Numbered from the stretch's first letter, positions 1-6,770 are shown. The stretch: DNA of 12,488 nt from an uncultured Curvibacter sp. (GCA_946481355.1 CAMLNH010000039.1:1-12488), one strand, 5' to 3'. Program-made: numbers and translations. The notes: generated by a model not told the origin, from the sequence alone.

Positions 1-204
1 GATTTCCGTCTCCAGCTCTTTGATCTGTTGTTCCCCCTGAGCGACTTTTTGCTTCAGAGCATTCAGCTCGATTTCCAGTTCTCCTATTTTCAATCGGGTG
101 ACGGTCCGAAGAAGCGCGGGATTGAACAGCAGGTACAGCACGACAATCAATGCCATGATTTCCCATAGAGATGTATTGGCTAGAACCAGTCGGATGTATT
201 CCAT
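1..204 (-). CDS. Small membrane protein with C-terminal coiled coil (partial, 3' end beyond window)
   Basis: Only the first 68 codons are in the window; the reading frame stays open to base 1. The protein starts MEYIRLVLAN, has one hydrophobic stretch at about residues 15-32 (a single membrane segment), and continues from about residue 39 in a charged, Leu/Glu/Lys-rich heptad-like stretch that looks like a coiled coil. I do not recognise the family. Two in-frame ATGs are possible, at 210 and 204. The AGGAG at 211-215 touches the first but lies 6 bases from the second, so I chose 204. The gene is 39 bases downstream of the CMD-Rieske gene on the same strand and may be co-transcribed with it. 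GC content is about 48 percent by my count, visibly lower than its neighbours, which hints at a different origin. Coding is likely; function is unknown. Confidence 0.6.
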   Translation of the reverse strand, partial: MEYIRLVLANTSLWEIMALIVVLYLLFNPALLRTVTRLKIGELEIELNALKQKVAQGEQQIKELETEI

Positions 205-210
205 GGCCAT

Positions 211-215
211 CTCCT
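211..215 (-). promoter_or_regulatory. Shine-Dalgarno site deciding the start of the small membrane protein
   Basis: Read on the minus strand this is AGGAG, immediately next to an ATG (210-208) and 6 bases before a second in-frame ATG (204-202). Normal spacing favours the second ATG. Confidence 0.5.
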
Positions 216-243
216 GTTCTTGTCACCCGTTGCAGGGGCGACG

Positions 244-873
244 TTACCAGCGCACCAGCAATCGCCCCTTGAGTACTTTGCTTTCCAGGCGTGTGAGCGG
301 CGTGTCGCCCTTCTTGATGCATTCGCCGCTGCGCACGTCGAACTGCCATTCGTGCTTGGGGCAGGTGAGCTTGAGCCCCTTGAGGGCGAGTTCGGGGATG
401 TTGGTGCTCTTGTGCGGGCAGCGGCTGTCATAGACCTGGTAGCGCCGGCCCTCGCGGTAGATGAAGAGGCCGCGGCCTGCGTGTTCGGTCCGTAGGACTT
501 GGCCATCGGCCAGGTCTTTCGCCGCCATCACGTCGCGCCATTGCGGCGGCTCGCCCTTGAGCGCCTCGGGCGCGAACTCGGGCAGTTGCATGGCGAGGAT
601 GACGTCGGTGGCCCAGACGATCTTCGAGAGACCCAGCGTGGGAAAGGCCATGAGCAGGGCGTCGATGACTTCGGCGCCGCTGCAGCCCTCGCGCAGGGCA
701 CGCTTGACGTACTGTCGCAGGCCGCGCTCGGTCTGCGCGTCCACCTTGGTGATGACGGAGATCAGCGCGCGGGTCTTGGGGTCGAGCAGCTTGCCGGCAT
801 CCTTGAGGAAGCTGAAGTAGTGGCCCATGGCTTCGGGCCGGGCCTGGACGAGGTAGTCGAGTGCGTCGCTCAT
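244..873 (-). CDS. Carboxymuconolactone decarboxylase-like domain fused to a Rieske [2Fe-2S] domain
   Basis: This 209-residue cytoplasmic protein has two parts. Residues about 1-95 resemble the AhpD/carboxymuconolactone decarboxylase-like helical fold: a helical pattern with the family-like stretch around [14 protein letters not shown] at 68-81. The CxxC redox pair of AhpD is absent; there is only a single Cys64. Residues about 110-209 are a Rieske ferredoxin-like domain with the complete cluster motif: Cys152-Pro-His154, a 16-residue gap, then Cys171-Pro-Lys-His174. These four residues should bind one [2Fe-2S] cluster. No catalytic mononuclear-iron oxygenase domain is present, so the Rieske part is more likely an electron carrier or redox sensor. 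The ATG at 873 overlaps the cobA stop by 4 bases (ATGA), so translation is probably coupled to cobA. The domain calls are firm. The joint function is not known to me; an electron-transfer or redox-assisted role is an inference. Confidence 0.85.
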   Translation of the reverse strand: MSDALDYLVQARPEAMGHYFSFLKDAGKLLDPKTRALISVITKVDAQTERGLRQYVKRALREGCSGAEVIDALLMAFPTLGLSKIVWATDVILAMQLPEFAPEALKGEPPQWRDVMAAKDLADGQVLRTEHAGRGLFIYREGRRYQVYDSRCPHKSTNIPELALKGLKLTCPKHEWQFDVRSGECIKKGDTPLTRLESKVLKGRLLVRW

Positions 874-1706
874 GATGGCGTTCCGGTGGGCAGGGGCGGC
901 AGCTGGGCCGCTTCGTCGTGGGTCAGGCGCGTCTGTGCGCCCGTGTGGGTGTCGAACCAGTCCAGCGTGCCGTGCAGGCGCACGACGTCGCCGACGATGA
1001 GCAGGCTGGGCGATGAAAATCCGCTGTCCGTCACCTTGGCCGGCAGGTCGGCCAGCGTGCCGGTGAGCACACGCTGCGTGGCCAGGGTGCCGTGCTGTAC
1101 CAGGGCGATGGGGCGGGTGGCCGGGGCACCGTGGGCGATCAGTTGCCGGCAGGTCTCGGGCAGGCCGCTCAGGCCCATATAGATCACCACGGTCTGCTGC
1201 GGCCGTACGAGCGCGGCCCAGTCGAGTTCGGGGTTGCCATCCTTGAGGTGGCCGGTGACAAAGAGGCAGCTCTGTGCGTGGTCGCGGTGCGTGAGCGGGA
1301 TGCCGGCGTAGCAGGCCACGCCGCTGGCGGCCGTGATGCCGGGCACCACTTCAAAGGGTATGCCCTGTTCGCCGAGTTTCTGCATCTCCTCGCCACCGCG
1401 GCCGAAGATGAAGGGGTCGCCGCCCTTGAGGCGCACCACCTGCTTGCCTGTACGTGCCAGCTGCACCAGCAGGGCGTTGATCTGTTCCTGGCGCAGGGTG
1501 TGTTCGTTGCGGCGCTTGCCAGCGTAGATGCGCTCGGCTTGCGGATTGGCCAGCGCGAGCACGCCGTCGGAGACCAGGTTGTCGTAGACCAGCACGTCGG
1601 CACTGGCCAGCAGGCGTGCGGCGCGCAGGGTCAGCAGCTCGGGGTCGCCCGGGCCAGCGCCCACGAGGTAGACGCGGCCGGTGACAGGAGCCGTTGGCGT
1701 ATTCAT
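870..1706 (-). CDS. cobA: Uroporphyrinogen-III C-methyltransferase (SUMT)
   Basis: The enzyme uses two S-adenosylmethionine molecules to methylate uroporphyrinogen III at C-2 and C-7, giving precorrin-2, the branch point to siroheme and cobalamin in the cytoplasm. The 278-residue length fits stand-alone SUMT. Family hallmarks are in order: [15 protein letters not shown] at 15-29, [13 protein letters not shown] at 95-107, VPGITAA at 121-127, GIPLTHRD at 135-142 and TGH at 151-153. The dehydrogenase/ferrochelatase half found in CysG is missing, so the siroheme route would need another enzyme. I chose the ATG at 1706 (MNTPTAP...). The open frame extends further upstream but only as a shadow of crcB. 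The start overlaps the crcB stop by 4 bases and the stop overlaps the next gene by 4 bases, so all three genes are probably one transcript. In many proteobacteria such a gene supplies siroheme for sulfite or nitrite reductase. Gene identity is firm; the exact pathway served is not visible here. Confidence 0.93.
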   Translation of the reverse strand: MNTPTAPVTGRVYLVGAGPGDPELLTLRAARLLASADVLVYDNLVSDGVLALANPQAERIYAGKRRNEHTLRQEQINALLVQLARTGKQVVRLKGGDPFIFGRGGEEMQKLGEQGIPFEVVPGITAASGVACYAGIPLTHRDHAQSCLFVTGHLKDGNPELDWAALVRPQQTVVIYMGLSGLPETCRQLIAHGAPATRPIALVQHGTLATQRVLTGTLADLPAKVTDSGFSSPSLLIVGDVVRLHGTLDWFDTHTGAQTRLTHDEAAQLPPLPTGTPS

Positions 1707-2083
1707 CGTGCCAGGACCAGCTCGACGCTCTTGATGCCAGCCACGGTGAGCAGCAGCGAGCCGAAGAGATGCAGTGACGCGGTGCCCAGCGCCAGACCGT
1801 AGCGCGCCTGCTGCAGCATCGCGACGACCTCGGCCGAGAAGCTGGAGAAGGTGGTCAGCGCACCGAGAAAACCCGTGATCAGCAGCAGGCGCCAGGCCGG
1901 GTCGAGCTGGGGCAGGGCCTGGAACACGGCCACGGCCACGCCGACGAGGTAACCACCGATGAGGTTGGCGGTCAACGTACCCCAGGGCAGCAGCGCGCCG
2001 GGCGTGCTGAGCCACAGGCCGAGCCGCCAGCGCAGCAGGGCACCGGCGCAGGCGCCGAGGCAGATGGCAAGAATGGGGAGCAT
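1703..2083 (-). CDS. crcB: Fluoride ion channel CrcB/Fluc
   Basis: A 126-residue inner-membrane protein with four hydrophobic segments that forms a dual-topology dimer and exports fluoride passively. The family signatures are present: GALLRW with Arg18, [13 protein letters not shown] with the pore Asn40, and the phenylalanine-box motif TTFSSF at 77-82 inside [15 protein letters not shown]. The length is normal for the family. The ATG at 2083 has no clear Shine-Dalgarno sequence. It is the first gene of the minus-strand operon and its stop codon overlaps the cobA start (ATGA). I looked for a fluoride riboswitch in the 90 bases ahead of it and did not see the consensus. Pairing with cobA has no obvious biochemical logic and may simply be a conserved housekeeping arrangement. 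Confidence 0.94.
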   Translation of the reverse strand: MLPILAICLGACAGALLRWRLGLWLSTPGALLPWGTLTANLIGGYLVGVAVAVFQALPQLDPAWRLLLITGFLGALTTFSSFSAEVVAMLQQARYGLALGTASLHLFGSLLLTVAGIKSVELVLAR

Positions 2084-2114
2084 GGGGCCAAGTTTAGCGT
2101 CCCCAGTTCATGGG

Positions 2115-2143
2115 ATGGCACACCGGTACAGCGGCGCTATAAC
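2115..2143 (+). promoter_or_regulatory. Possible sigma-70 promoter for the HExxH protein gene
   Basis: A good -10 hexamer, TATAAC, lies at 2138-2143. The -35 region about 17 bases upstream (ATGGCA at 2115-2120, or TGGCAC at 2116-2121) is a poor match. Transcription would start near 2150, giving a short leader before the ATG at 2174. This rests on consensus matching by eye only. Confidence 0.3.
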
Positions 2144-2173
2144 TCAGGCAGGTATACGTCCAAAGGAGGAAGC

Positions 2174-2668
2174 ATGAAGCGTCTGATGCACGCCTTTCTG
2201 ATATACGCGGTCCTGCTGATCGGCTGCGGTACGGCGCATGGGCAATGGGGTGCGCCGGGATATGATCCCTACCGTCCGGTGATTGCCAATGTGCCGGTCT
2301 GGTGCACGGCCTATACGGGGCAGGCCGTAGCCTTTGTTCCCAACTGGAACCTGCCGGATGTGGGGCGCGCCGTGCCTGGTCTGCCGCCGCGCATCGAGCT
2401 CAATCCCCAGGTGCTGATGCAGATGTCTTCGACGATGCAGCTGTTCTGGTACGCGCACGAGTGCGCTCACCACGTGCTCGGGCCGGCCAACAGCGAAGTT
2501 AACGCGGACTGCTGGGCTATCAAGGCCCTGCGCAACCAAGGCTATCTGGCTCCGCAGCAAGTAGGAGAACTGCAGTACATGATCCTGAACACTCCAGGGT
2601 CGATGTGGGGCCATCTGCCGGGCCCACACCGCGCACAGCTCTTCGCGCAGTGCTATCAGACGCCTTGA
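2174..2668 (+). CDS. Exported, probably lipid-anchored protein with a HExxH metallopeptidase-like motif
   Basis: A 164-residue protein preceded by a strong Shine-Dalgarno sequence (AAAGGAGG at 2162-2169), which fixes the ATG at 2174. The N-terminus is a signal peptide: Lys2-Arg3, then a hydrophobic core. The stretch L15-I16-G17-C18 fits a lipobox with Cys18 as lipidated residue; an alternative signal-peptidase-I cut after AHG (21-23) cannot be excluded. The likely active site is HECAHH at 95-100, a HExxH zinc motif, followed by E108-x3-D112 in SEVNADCWA. That spacing resembles the third-ligand helix of M48-like and related neutral zinc peptidases. The mature protein is only about 145 residues, so it is a minimal domain. 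Five Cys residues (18, 44, 97, 113, 160) are present, and disulfides among the last four are possible. It faces the minus-strand dctM1 with a 24-base gap and no clear terminator. Whether it is an active protease is not shown; substrate is unknown. Confidence 0.8.
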   Translation: MKRLMHAFLIYAVLLIGCGTAHGQWGAPGYDPYRPVIANVPVWCTAYTGQAVAFVPNWNLPDVGRAVPGLPPRIELNPQVLMQMSSTMQLFWYAHECAHHVLGPANSEVNADCWAIKALRNQGYLAPQQVGELQYMILNTPGSMWGHLPGPHRAQLFAQCYQTP

Positions 2669-2692
2669 TCTGCGTCGACCGGCGGCCGTAGG

Positions 2693-3994
2693 TCACAGCC
2701 GCATCTGCTGCGGCAGCCAAGTCACGAGCCCCGGCACGAACCAAATCAACAGCACGGCCAGCATCATGAGCCCGAACATGGGCAGGGAGACGCGGGCGAT
2801 CCAGGGCAGCTGTTTGCCCGTCATGCCCTGCAGCACAAAGAGGTTGAAACCCACGGGCGGTGTGATCTGCGCCATCTCGACCACGACGACCACAAAGATG
2901 CCGAACCACAGCGGGTCGATGCCGGCCTTCTGCACCGTGGGCATGAGCACGCCCATGGTGAGCACCACGATGGAGATGCCGTCGAGGAAGCAGCCCAGCA
3001 CGATGAAAAAGACGGTGAGCGCGAGCACCAGGCCGAAGGGGCTCAGGCCGATGGAGCCTATCCATTCGGCCAGATGACGTGGCAGGCCGATATAGCCCAT
3101 GGCCAGGGTGAGGAAAGCGGCGCCGGCCAGGATGAGGGCGATCATGCAGTACAGGCGCGTGGCGCCCAGCAGCGCGTCCCAGAAGCTGCGGCGGTCCAGC
3201 GAGCCCTGCAGGCCCGAGAGGAGTAGCGCGCCTACGACGCCCAGGGCGGCGGCTTCGGTGGCGGTGGCGATGCCGGCGTAGATGGAGCCCAGTACACCGG
3301 CGATGAGCAGCAGCACGGGGATGAGGCTGCGCGAGGCCTGCAGCTTGGCGCCCAGGCTCATGGGCGGGTCGCGCGGCGGGACCTGTTCCGGATGGCGCAG
3401 GGCCCAGACCATGATGTAGCCGGAGAAGAGCAGGGCCAGCAGGATGCCCGGCACCACACCTGCGATGAAGAGCTGGGCAATGGAGACGTCGGCGGCGACG
3501 CCGTAGACGATCATGATGATGGAGGGCGGGATCAGCAGGCCCAGGGTGCCGGCCCCGGCCAGGGAGCCGATGGTGATGTCATCGGGGTAGCCGCGGCGCT
3601 TGAGTTCGGGCAGGGTCATCTTGCCGATGGTGGCGCAGGTGGCGGCGCTGGAACCTGAGACGGCAGCGAAGATGGCGCAGCCCACCACATTGGTGTGCAG
3701 CAGGCGCCCGGGCAGGGCCTGCATCCAGGGCGCGAGGCCACGGAACATGTCCTGGCTCAGCCGGGTGCGGAAGAGGATCTCGCCCATCCAGATGAAAAGC
3801 GGCAGGGCGGTGAGTGTCCAGCCCGAGGCCGAGCCCCAGATGGTGACGGCCATGGCGTCGCCGGCCGGGCGGGCCGAGAAGATCTGGATCGCGATCCAGG
3901 CCACGCCCGAGAGCGTGAGGCCGATCCAGACACCGCTGCCGAGGATCAGGAAGAGCGCGGCGATCAGCAGCGCGGTGACAAGGAATTCATTCAT
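2693..3994 (-). CDS. dctM: TRAP transporter large permease (DctM family), system 1
   Basis: A 433-residue inner-membrane protein, the ion-coupled translocating subunit of a tripartite ATP-independent periplasmic (TRAP) transporter. The whole chain is hydrophobic with about a dozen membrane segments and normal family length. Typical DctM motifs include LPGRLLHTNVVGC, SGSSAATCATIGK, RGYPDDITIGSLAGAGTLG and LIPPS in the first half, and EMAQITPPVGFNLFVLQG near the C-terminus. It begins at the ATG at 3994, overlapping the end of dctQ1 by 8 bases with no separate ribosome-binding site, so translation is probably coupled. It is a close paralogue of the permease at 9199-10497: in the 97-residue block starting LPGRLLHT, 83 positions match by my count. 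It is the last gene of the dctP1-dctQ1-dctM1 unit and converges on the HExxH gene. Confidence 0.94.
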   Translation of the reverse strand: MNEFLVTALLIAALFLILGSGVWIGLTLSGVAWIAIQIFSARPAGDAMAVTIWGSASGWTLTALPLFIWMGEILFRTRLSQDMFRGLAPWMQALPGRLLHTNVVGCAIFAAVSGSSAATCATIGKMTLPELKRRGYPDDITIGSLAGAGTLGLLIPPSIIMIVYGVAADVSIAQLFIAGVVPGILLALLFSGYIMVWALRHPEQVPPRDPPMSLGAKLQASRSLIPVLLLIAGVLGSIYAGIATATEAAALGVVGALLLSGLQGSLDRRSFWDALLGATRLYCMIALILAGAAFLTLAMGYIGLPRHLAEWIGSIGLSPFGLVLALTVFFIVLGCFLDGISIVVLTMGVLMPTVQKAGIDPLWFGIFVVVVVEMAQITPPVGFNLFVLQGMTGKQLPWIARVSLPMFGLMMLAVLLIWFVPGLVTWLPQQMRL

Positions 3995-4496
3995 TGCGCA
4001 GCAGCTCGCCTTCGGAGGTGGGCGCGCGGCCGCCGCGCAGTTCCAGCCAGAGTTCGTCCAGCAGGGCCAGGGCGAAGATCACGCTGCCCACGGCCATGCT
4101 GATCTGGGGCAGCCACAGGGGCGTGGCGTCACTCCCGGTGGAGATGTCGTGAAAAGCATGCGACTGCCAGGCCAGGCGGCAGCTGTACCAGGCCAACAGC
4201 ACAGCCAGCGCGCTGGCCAGGCCCAGGCTCCAGAGTTCGAGCGCGCGCCGTGCCTGGCCCTGCAGATGCGAGAGCAGCAGGGTGACGCGGATGTGCTCGC
4301 CCTTCTTGAGCGTGTGCGCCAGTGCCAGAAAGCCGGCGCCGGCCATGAGGTAGCCGGCGTAGGCATCGGTGCCGCGCACATGGAAACCGAACTGGCGGCT
4401 CACAATGGACAGCAGCACCATGCCCAGCAGGCCGATCATGCACAGCGCCGCCAGCACGGCGGCGCTGTGATAGAGCGCGTCGAGGATACGGCGCAT
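3987..4496 (-). CDS. dctQ: TRAP transporter small permease (DctQ family), system 1
   Basis: A 169-residue inner-membrane protein with four predicted membrane segments (roughly residues 12-34, 45-63, 85-107 and 125-149). It is the accessory small subunit that pairs with DctM. Family-type motifs are DAYAGY at 44-49, HIRVTLLL at 68-75 and a conserved stretch ending PLWLPQISMAVG before the last helix. It has exactly the same length as DctQ2 at 8670-9179 and shares these motifs. The ATG at 4496 lies only 15 bases after the dctP1 stop, without a clear Shine-Dalgarno sequence. Its end overlaps dctM1 by 8 bases. In contrast to system 2, there is no room for a hairpin between receptor and small-permease genes. 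Confidence 0.92.
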   Translation of the reverse strand: MRRILDALYHSAAVLAALCMIGLLGMVLLSIVSRQFGFHVRGTDAYAGYLMAGAGFLALAHTLKKGEHIRVTLLLSHLQGQARRALELWSLGLASALAVLLAWYSCRLAWQSHAFHDISTGSDATPLWLPQISMAVGSVIFALALLDELWLELRGGRAPTSEGELLRNE

Positions 4497-4511
4497 CGCG
4501 GCTCGGCGCTT

Positions 4512-5477
4512 TTATTTGCCGTAGGCGTTGACCAGGGCTGTGCCGTCAGCACCGGCTTTTTCCAGCCACTCCTTGAGCATGGTGTCCCCGATCTTCTTGA
4601 GTTCGGCCTTGAGCGCCGGCGAGGGGGTGACGACCTGCATGCCGTTGGCGGCGAGCTTGGCCACGGTCTCGGTGTTGACACGCTGGCTGGCGGCCAGGCC
4701 GCGCGTTTCGGCGGTGGCTGCGGCCTTGAGCACCGCGTCCTGCGTGGTCTTGTCCAGCGCACCGAAGGCCTGCTTGTTCACGATGACCGCGTTCTTGGGC
4801 AGCCAGGCCTGGGTGTCGTAGTAGTACTTGAGGTGCTCGAAGAGCTTGCTGTCCACGCCGGTGGCGCCCGAGGTCATGGTGGCTTCCACCACGCCCGTGG
4901 CCAGGGCCTGCGAGAGTTCTGCGGCCTGTACGGTCACAGGCTGGGCGCCCACGAGTTCGGCGATGCGTGAGGTGGCCGGGCTGTAGGCGCGCCACTTCAC
5001 CCCCTTGAGGTCGGCCACGCTGTTGATGGGCTTCTTGGTATAGATGCCCTGCGGGGGCCAGGGCACGGCGTAGAGCAGCTGCATGCCCTGCTCGGCCAGT
5101 TTCTTCTCCAGCAGGGGCTTCTGGGCCTGGTAGAGCTTGACGGACTGGGCATAGCTGTCGGCCAGGAAGGGCAGGCCGTCGGCACCGTAGATCTGCCATT
5201 CGTTCTGGAAGTTGGCCAGCAGGATCTCGCCGGCCTGGGCCTGGCCGCCTTGTACGGCACGCTTGATCTCGGGGGCTTTGAACAGCGAGGCACCCGCATG
5301 CACGGTGATCTTGAGCTTGCCACCGGTGGCCTGGTCCACCTCGGCGGCGAACTGCGCCATGTTCTCGGAGTGGAAGTTGCTGGCCGGGTAGGCGGCCGCC
5401 AGGTCCCATTTGGTCTGGGCCAGGGCGGTGCCGCAGAAGGCGAGGGCGGCAGCCATCATGCTGAGTTGGTATTTCAT
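4512..5477 (-). CDS. dctP: TRAP transporter periplasmic solute receptor (DctP family), system 1
   Basis: A 321-residue periplasmic receptor that captures an organic acid and hands it to DctQM. A Sec signal peptide ends in ALA20 before Gln21. The mature part begins TKWDLAAAYPASNFHSEN, typical of a DctP subfamily. Arg163 in KWRAYSPATSRIA is the family's usual carboxylate-binding arginine, and PWPPQGIYTKKPI precedes it. The ATG at 5477 was chosen because GGAG (5483-5486 on the minus strand) sits 5 bases upstream and a signal peptide follows at once; the longer open frame to 5573 lacks support. The protein is paralogous to the receptors at 7621 and 10524; the motifs EVDQxTGGKLKIT and EIKRAVQ are shared with the former. 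By analogy with Bordetella DctP6/DctP7, which I recall as pyroglutamate-binding receptors, and from the neighbouring oxoprolinase, pyroglutamate is a candidate ligand; this is inference. Confidence 0.92.
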   Translation of the reverse strand: MKYQLSMMAAALAFCGTALAQTKWDLAAAYPASNFHSENMAQFAAEVDQATGGKLKITVHAGASLFKAPEIKRAVQGGQAQAGEILLANFQNEWQIYGADGLPFLADSYAQSVKLYQAQKPLLEKKLAEQGMQLLYAVPWPPQGIYTKKPINSVADLKGVKWRAYSPATSRIAELVGAQPVTVQAAELSQALATGVVEATMTSGATGVDSKLFEHLKYYYDTQAWLPKNAVIVNKQAFGALDKTTQDAVLKAAATAETRGLAASQRVNTETVAKLAANGMQVVTPSPALKAELKKIGDTMLKEWLEKAGADGTALVNAYGK

Positions 5478-5719
5478 GATTTCTCCAGGAGAATGAAGAC
5501 GATGAACGGAAGCCACAGCATAAATGCAAACTTCGGGCCAGCCGCATCGGGCTTTCCCCCACCCATGGCTCATGCGCCCGAACGGATCACAGGACGGTCG
5601 GGGAAGTGCACCCCAAGGTCTTTTCGCACAAGCCAGGTGCAGGAGATGAACGCAGGACAGGTGCTGTCACATGGCGACAGATTCTTGTCTCGGCTTTTTG
5701 CAGCTCACCGGGAGCACGC
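5478..5719. other. Divergent intergenic region between dctP1 and lysR
   Basis: These 242 bases should hold the promoters of the minus-strand TRAP operon and of lysR. I see no confident -35/-10 pair. Visible structure includes a perfect dyad GCAT-AA-ATGC at 5518-5527, a distant inverted repeat TGCACC/GGTGCA (5607-5612 and 5636-5641), and the half-site array annotated separately. No ATC-N9-GAT LysR box occurs here. Confidence 0.5.
5656..5689. promoter_or_regulatory. Array of alternating GACAG/CTGTC half-sites upstream of lysR
   Basis: Four alternating inverted half-sites occur within 34 bases: GACAG at 5656-5660, CTGTC at 5664-5668, GACAG at 5676-5680 and TTGTC at 5685-5689. The middle pair is a perfect dyad with a 7-base spacer. 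The array ends 30 bases before the lysR start, where an autoregulatory operator of the LysR protein is commonly found. It could also form an RNA hairpin in the lysR leader. Binding by any given protein is unproven. Confidence 0.4.
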
Positions 5720-6652
5720 ATGAATCTGCGCTTTGTCGAGGCGTTCTACTGGGTCGCGTCCTTGCGCAGCATCACCCGGGCGGCGGAAAAGCTGTTCCTG
5801 ACGCAGTCGGCCATGTCCAGCCGGATCGCCGCATTGGAAGAGGAACTGGGTGTGTTGCTGCTGGACCGGCGTGACAAGCAGTTTCGTCTGACGATCGCAG
5901 GCGGTCGGTTTTTTACCTACGCGCAGCGTCTGCTCGAGTTGCAGCGCGAGATCAAGGTCGAGATGGGGTCGGGTGCGCCACTGGCCGTCTCCATGCGCAT
6001 CGGCGCGATCGAATCGGTGCTGCATTCCTGGCTGATTCCCTGGATAGAGAAGCTGCGCGCCGATCACCCGGCACTGGAACTGGAGCTCACGGTAGAGACG
6101 ACCCCTATTCTGGTGGAGCAGGTGCGTCGCGGCACGCAGGACCTGGTGTTTGCCGCATTGCCTGCATCGGCCGATGGTGTGCGCAGCCGCGCGCTGCCGC
6201 CGATGGAGATGGTCTTCGTGGGAAATACGCAGCTGCATCGCAAGCGGCGTTACACGCTGGGCGAGTTGGGTGAGCAGGAAATACTCACGTTCCAGCGCGG
6301 CTCCCATCCACATGTCGCGCTGCTGGATCTGTTCCGCCAATTGCAGGTGGAGCCCAGGCGGGTGCACACCATTTCATCGATTTCGGCGATGGTGCAGCTG
6401 GTGCAGGGCGGCTTTGGTGTGGCCACCTTGCCGCGACGCGCGGTACAGCGGTTGCTGACATTCCCCAATTTGAAGCAGCTGGCCTGCGATACCGCGCTGC
6501 AGCCCTTGCCGATCCACGCCAGTTACCGCGCTGACCCTTCCTCGCACGCGGTGGAGACGGTCATCAAATCCGCGTTCTCCTTCATTGACGCACAGCCCGG
6601 CGGCCGGGGAAAGCCTGCGCGTGCACCGAGAGAGCGCAAAGTCGTGCGTTGA
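5720..6652 (+). CDS. LysR-family transcriptional regulator
   Basis: A 310-residue DNA-binding regulator, the usual length for the family. Residues about 2-60 hold the winged helix-turn-helix, with SITRAAEKLFLTQSAMSSRI (17-36) as the recognition region and the typical following EEELGVLLLDRR. Residues about 90-290 match the periplasmic-binding-protein-like effector domain (AVSMRIGAIESVLHSWLIPW at its start). The C-terminus carries a short Arg/Lys/Pro-rich tail. The ATG at 5720 was chosen because GGGAG at 5710-5714 lies 5 bases upstream and the protein starts at the family's usual MNLRFVEAF. The longer frame from 5606 adds an unrelated peptide. The gene sits between the divergent dctP1 operon and the co-directional DUF1445-TRAP-oxoprolinase genes, so it probably controls one or both, with the transported acid or a product as co-inducer (inference). 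Confidence 0.93.
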   Translation: MNLRFVEAFYWVASLRSITRAAEKLFLTQSAMSSRIAALEEELGVLLLDRRDKQFRLTIAGGRFFTYAQRLLELQREIKVEMGSGAPLAVSMRIGAIESVLHSWLIPWIEKLRADHPALELELTVETTPILVEQVRRGTQDLVFAALPASADGVRSRALPPMEMVFVGNTQLHRKRRYTLGELGEQEILTFQRGSHPHVALLDLFRQLQVEPRRVHTISSISAMVQLVQGGFGVATLPRRAVQRLLTFPNLKQLACDTALQPLPIHASYRADPSSHAVETVIKSAFSFIDAQPGGRGKPARAPRERKVVR

Positions 6653-6668
6653 TGCCCTGTTTTAGAGC

Positions 6669-6683
6669 ATCGAAAAAATCGAT
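6669..6683. promoter_or_regulatory. Candidate LysR-type operator (ATC-N9-GAT, T-N11-A)
   Basis: ATC at 6669-6671 and GAT at 6681-6683 are separated by 9 bases, giving a T-N11-A core inside the perfect stem CATCGA/TCGATG (6668-6673 and 6679-6684). This is the classical LysR box form. Its centre (6676) would be about 66 bases before the start point predicted from the promoter at 6707-6735, the usual location of the recognition site. There is no following T-run, so a terminator for lysR is less likely. Confidence 0.5.
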
Positions 6684-6706
6684 GATGTAAGCGAAAAATT
6701 TTGAAT

Positions 6707-6735
6707 TTGAACTGACGCCCAACGCCCACCACAAT
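6707..6735 (+). promoter_or_regulatory. Possible sigma-70 promoter for the DUF1445-TRAP-oxoprolinase operon
   Basis: TTGAAC at 6707-6712 and CACAAT at 6730-6735 are 17 bases apart, each 4 of 6 to consensus. A second dyad, AAATT-TTG-AATTT at 6696-6708, overlaps the -35 region where LysR proteins often place their activation site. The stretch is AT-rich against a GC-rich background. A weak promoter needing an activator fits, but this is eye-based. Confidence 0.35.
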
Positions 6736-6770
6736 CCGCCCAACGTCATGCAAGTGACATATTTCCTGAC

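Noticed and set aside
2084..2173. Fluoride riboswitch ahead of crcB
   Set aside because: The 90-base gap lacks the recognisable GGCGAUGG-type and pseudoknot elements of the crcB motif on the minus strand.
2659..2714. Bidirectional terminator between the HExxH gene and dctM1
   Set aside because: Short stems exist (GACGC/GCGTC at 2659-2676, GCCGCA/TGCGGC at 2698-2714), but neither is followed by a T-run on either strand and the second lies in dctM1 codons.
3600..4970. Long plus-strand open frame of 456 codons
   Set aside because: It is antisense to dctM1, dctQ1 and dctP1, is rich in Gly/Gln/His/Ala as expected for a GC-rich antisense frame, and matches nothing.
5664..5680. LexA box in the lysR upstream region
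   Set aside because: CTGT and ACAG are separated by 9 bases instead of the 8 required in the CTGT-N8-ACAG consensus.
5606..5719. Longer N-terminus for the LysR protein
   Set aside because: The in-frame extension has no ribosome-binding site, is unlike the family, and MNLRFVEAF at 5720 with GGGAG upstream is the normal LysR start.
6668..6684. Rho-independent terminator of lysR
   Set aside because: The 6-base-pair AT-containing stem has no T-run after it; the LysR-box reading explains its exact ATC-N9-GAT geometry better.
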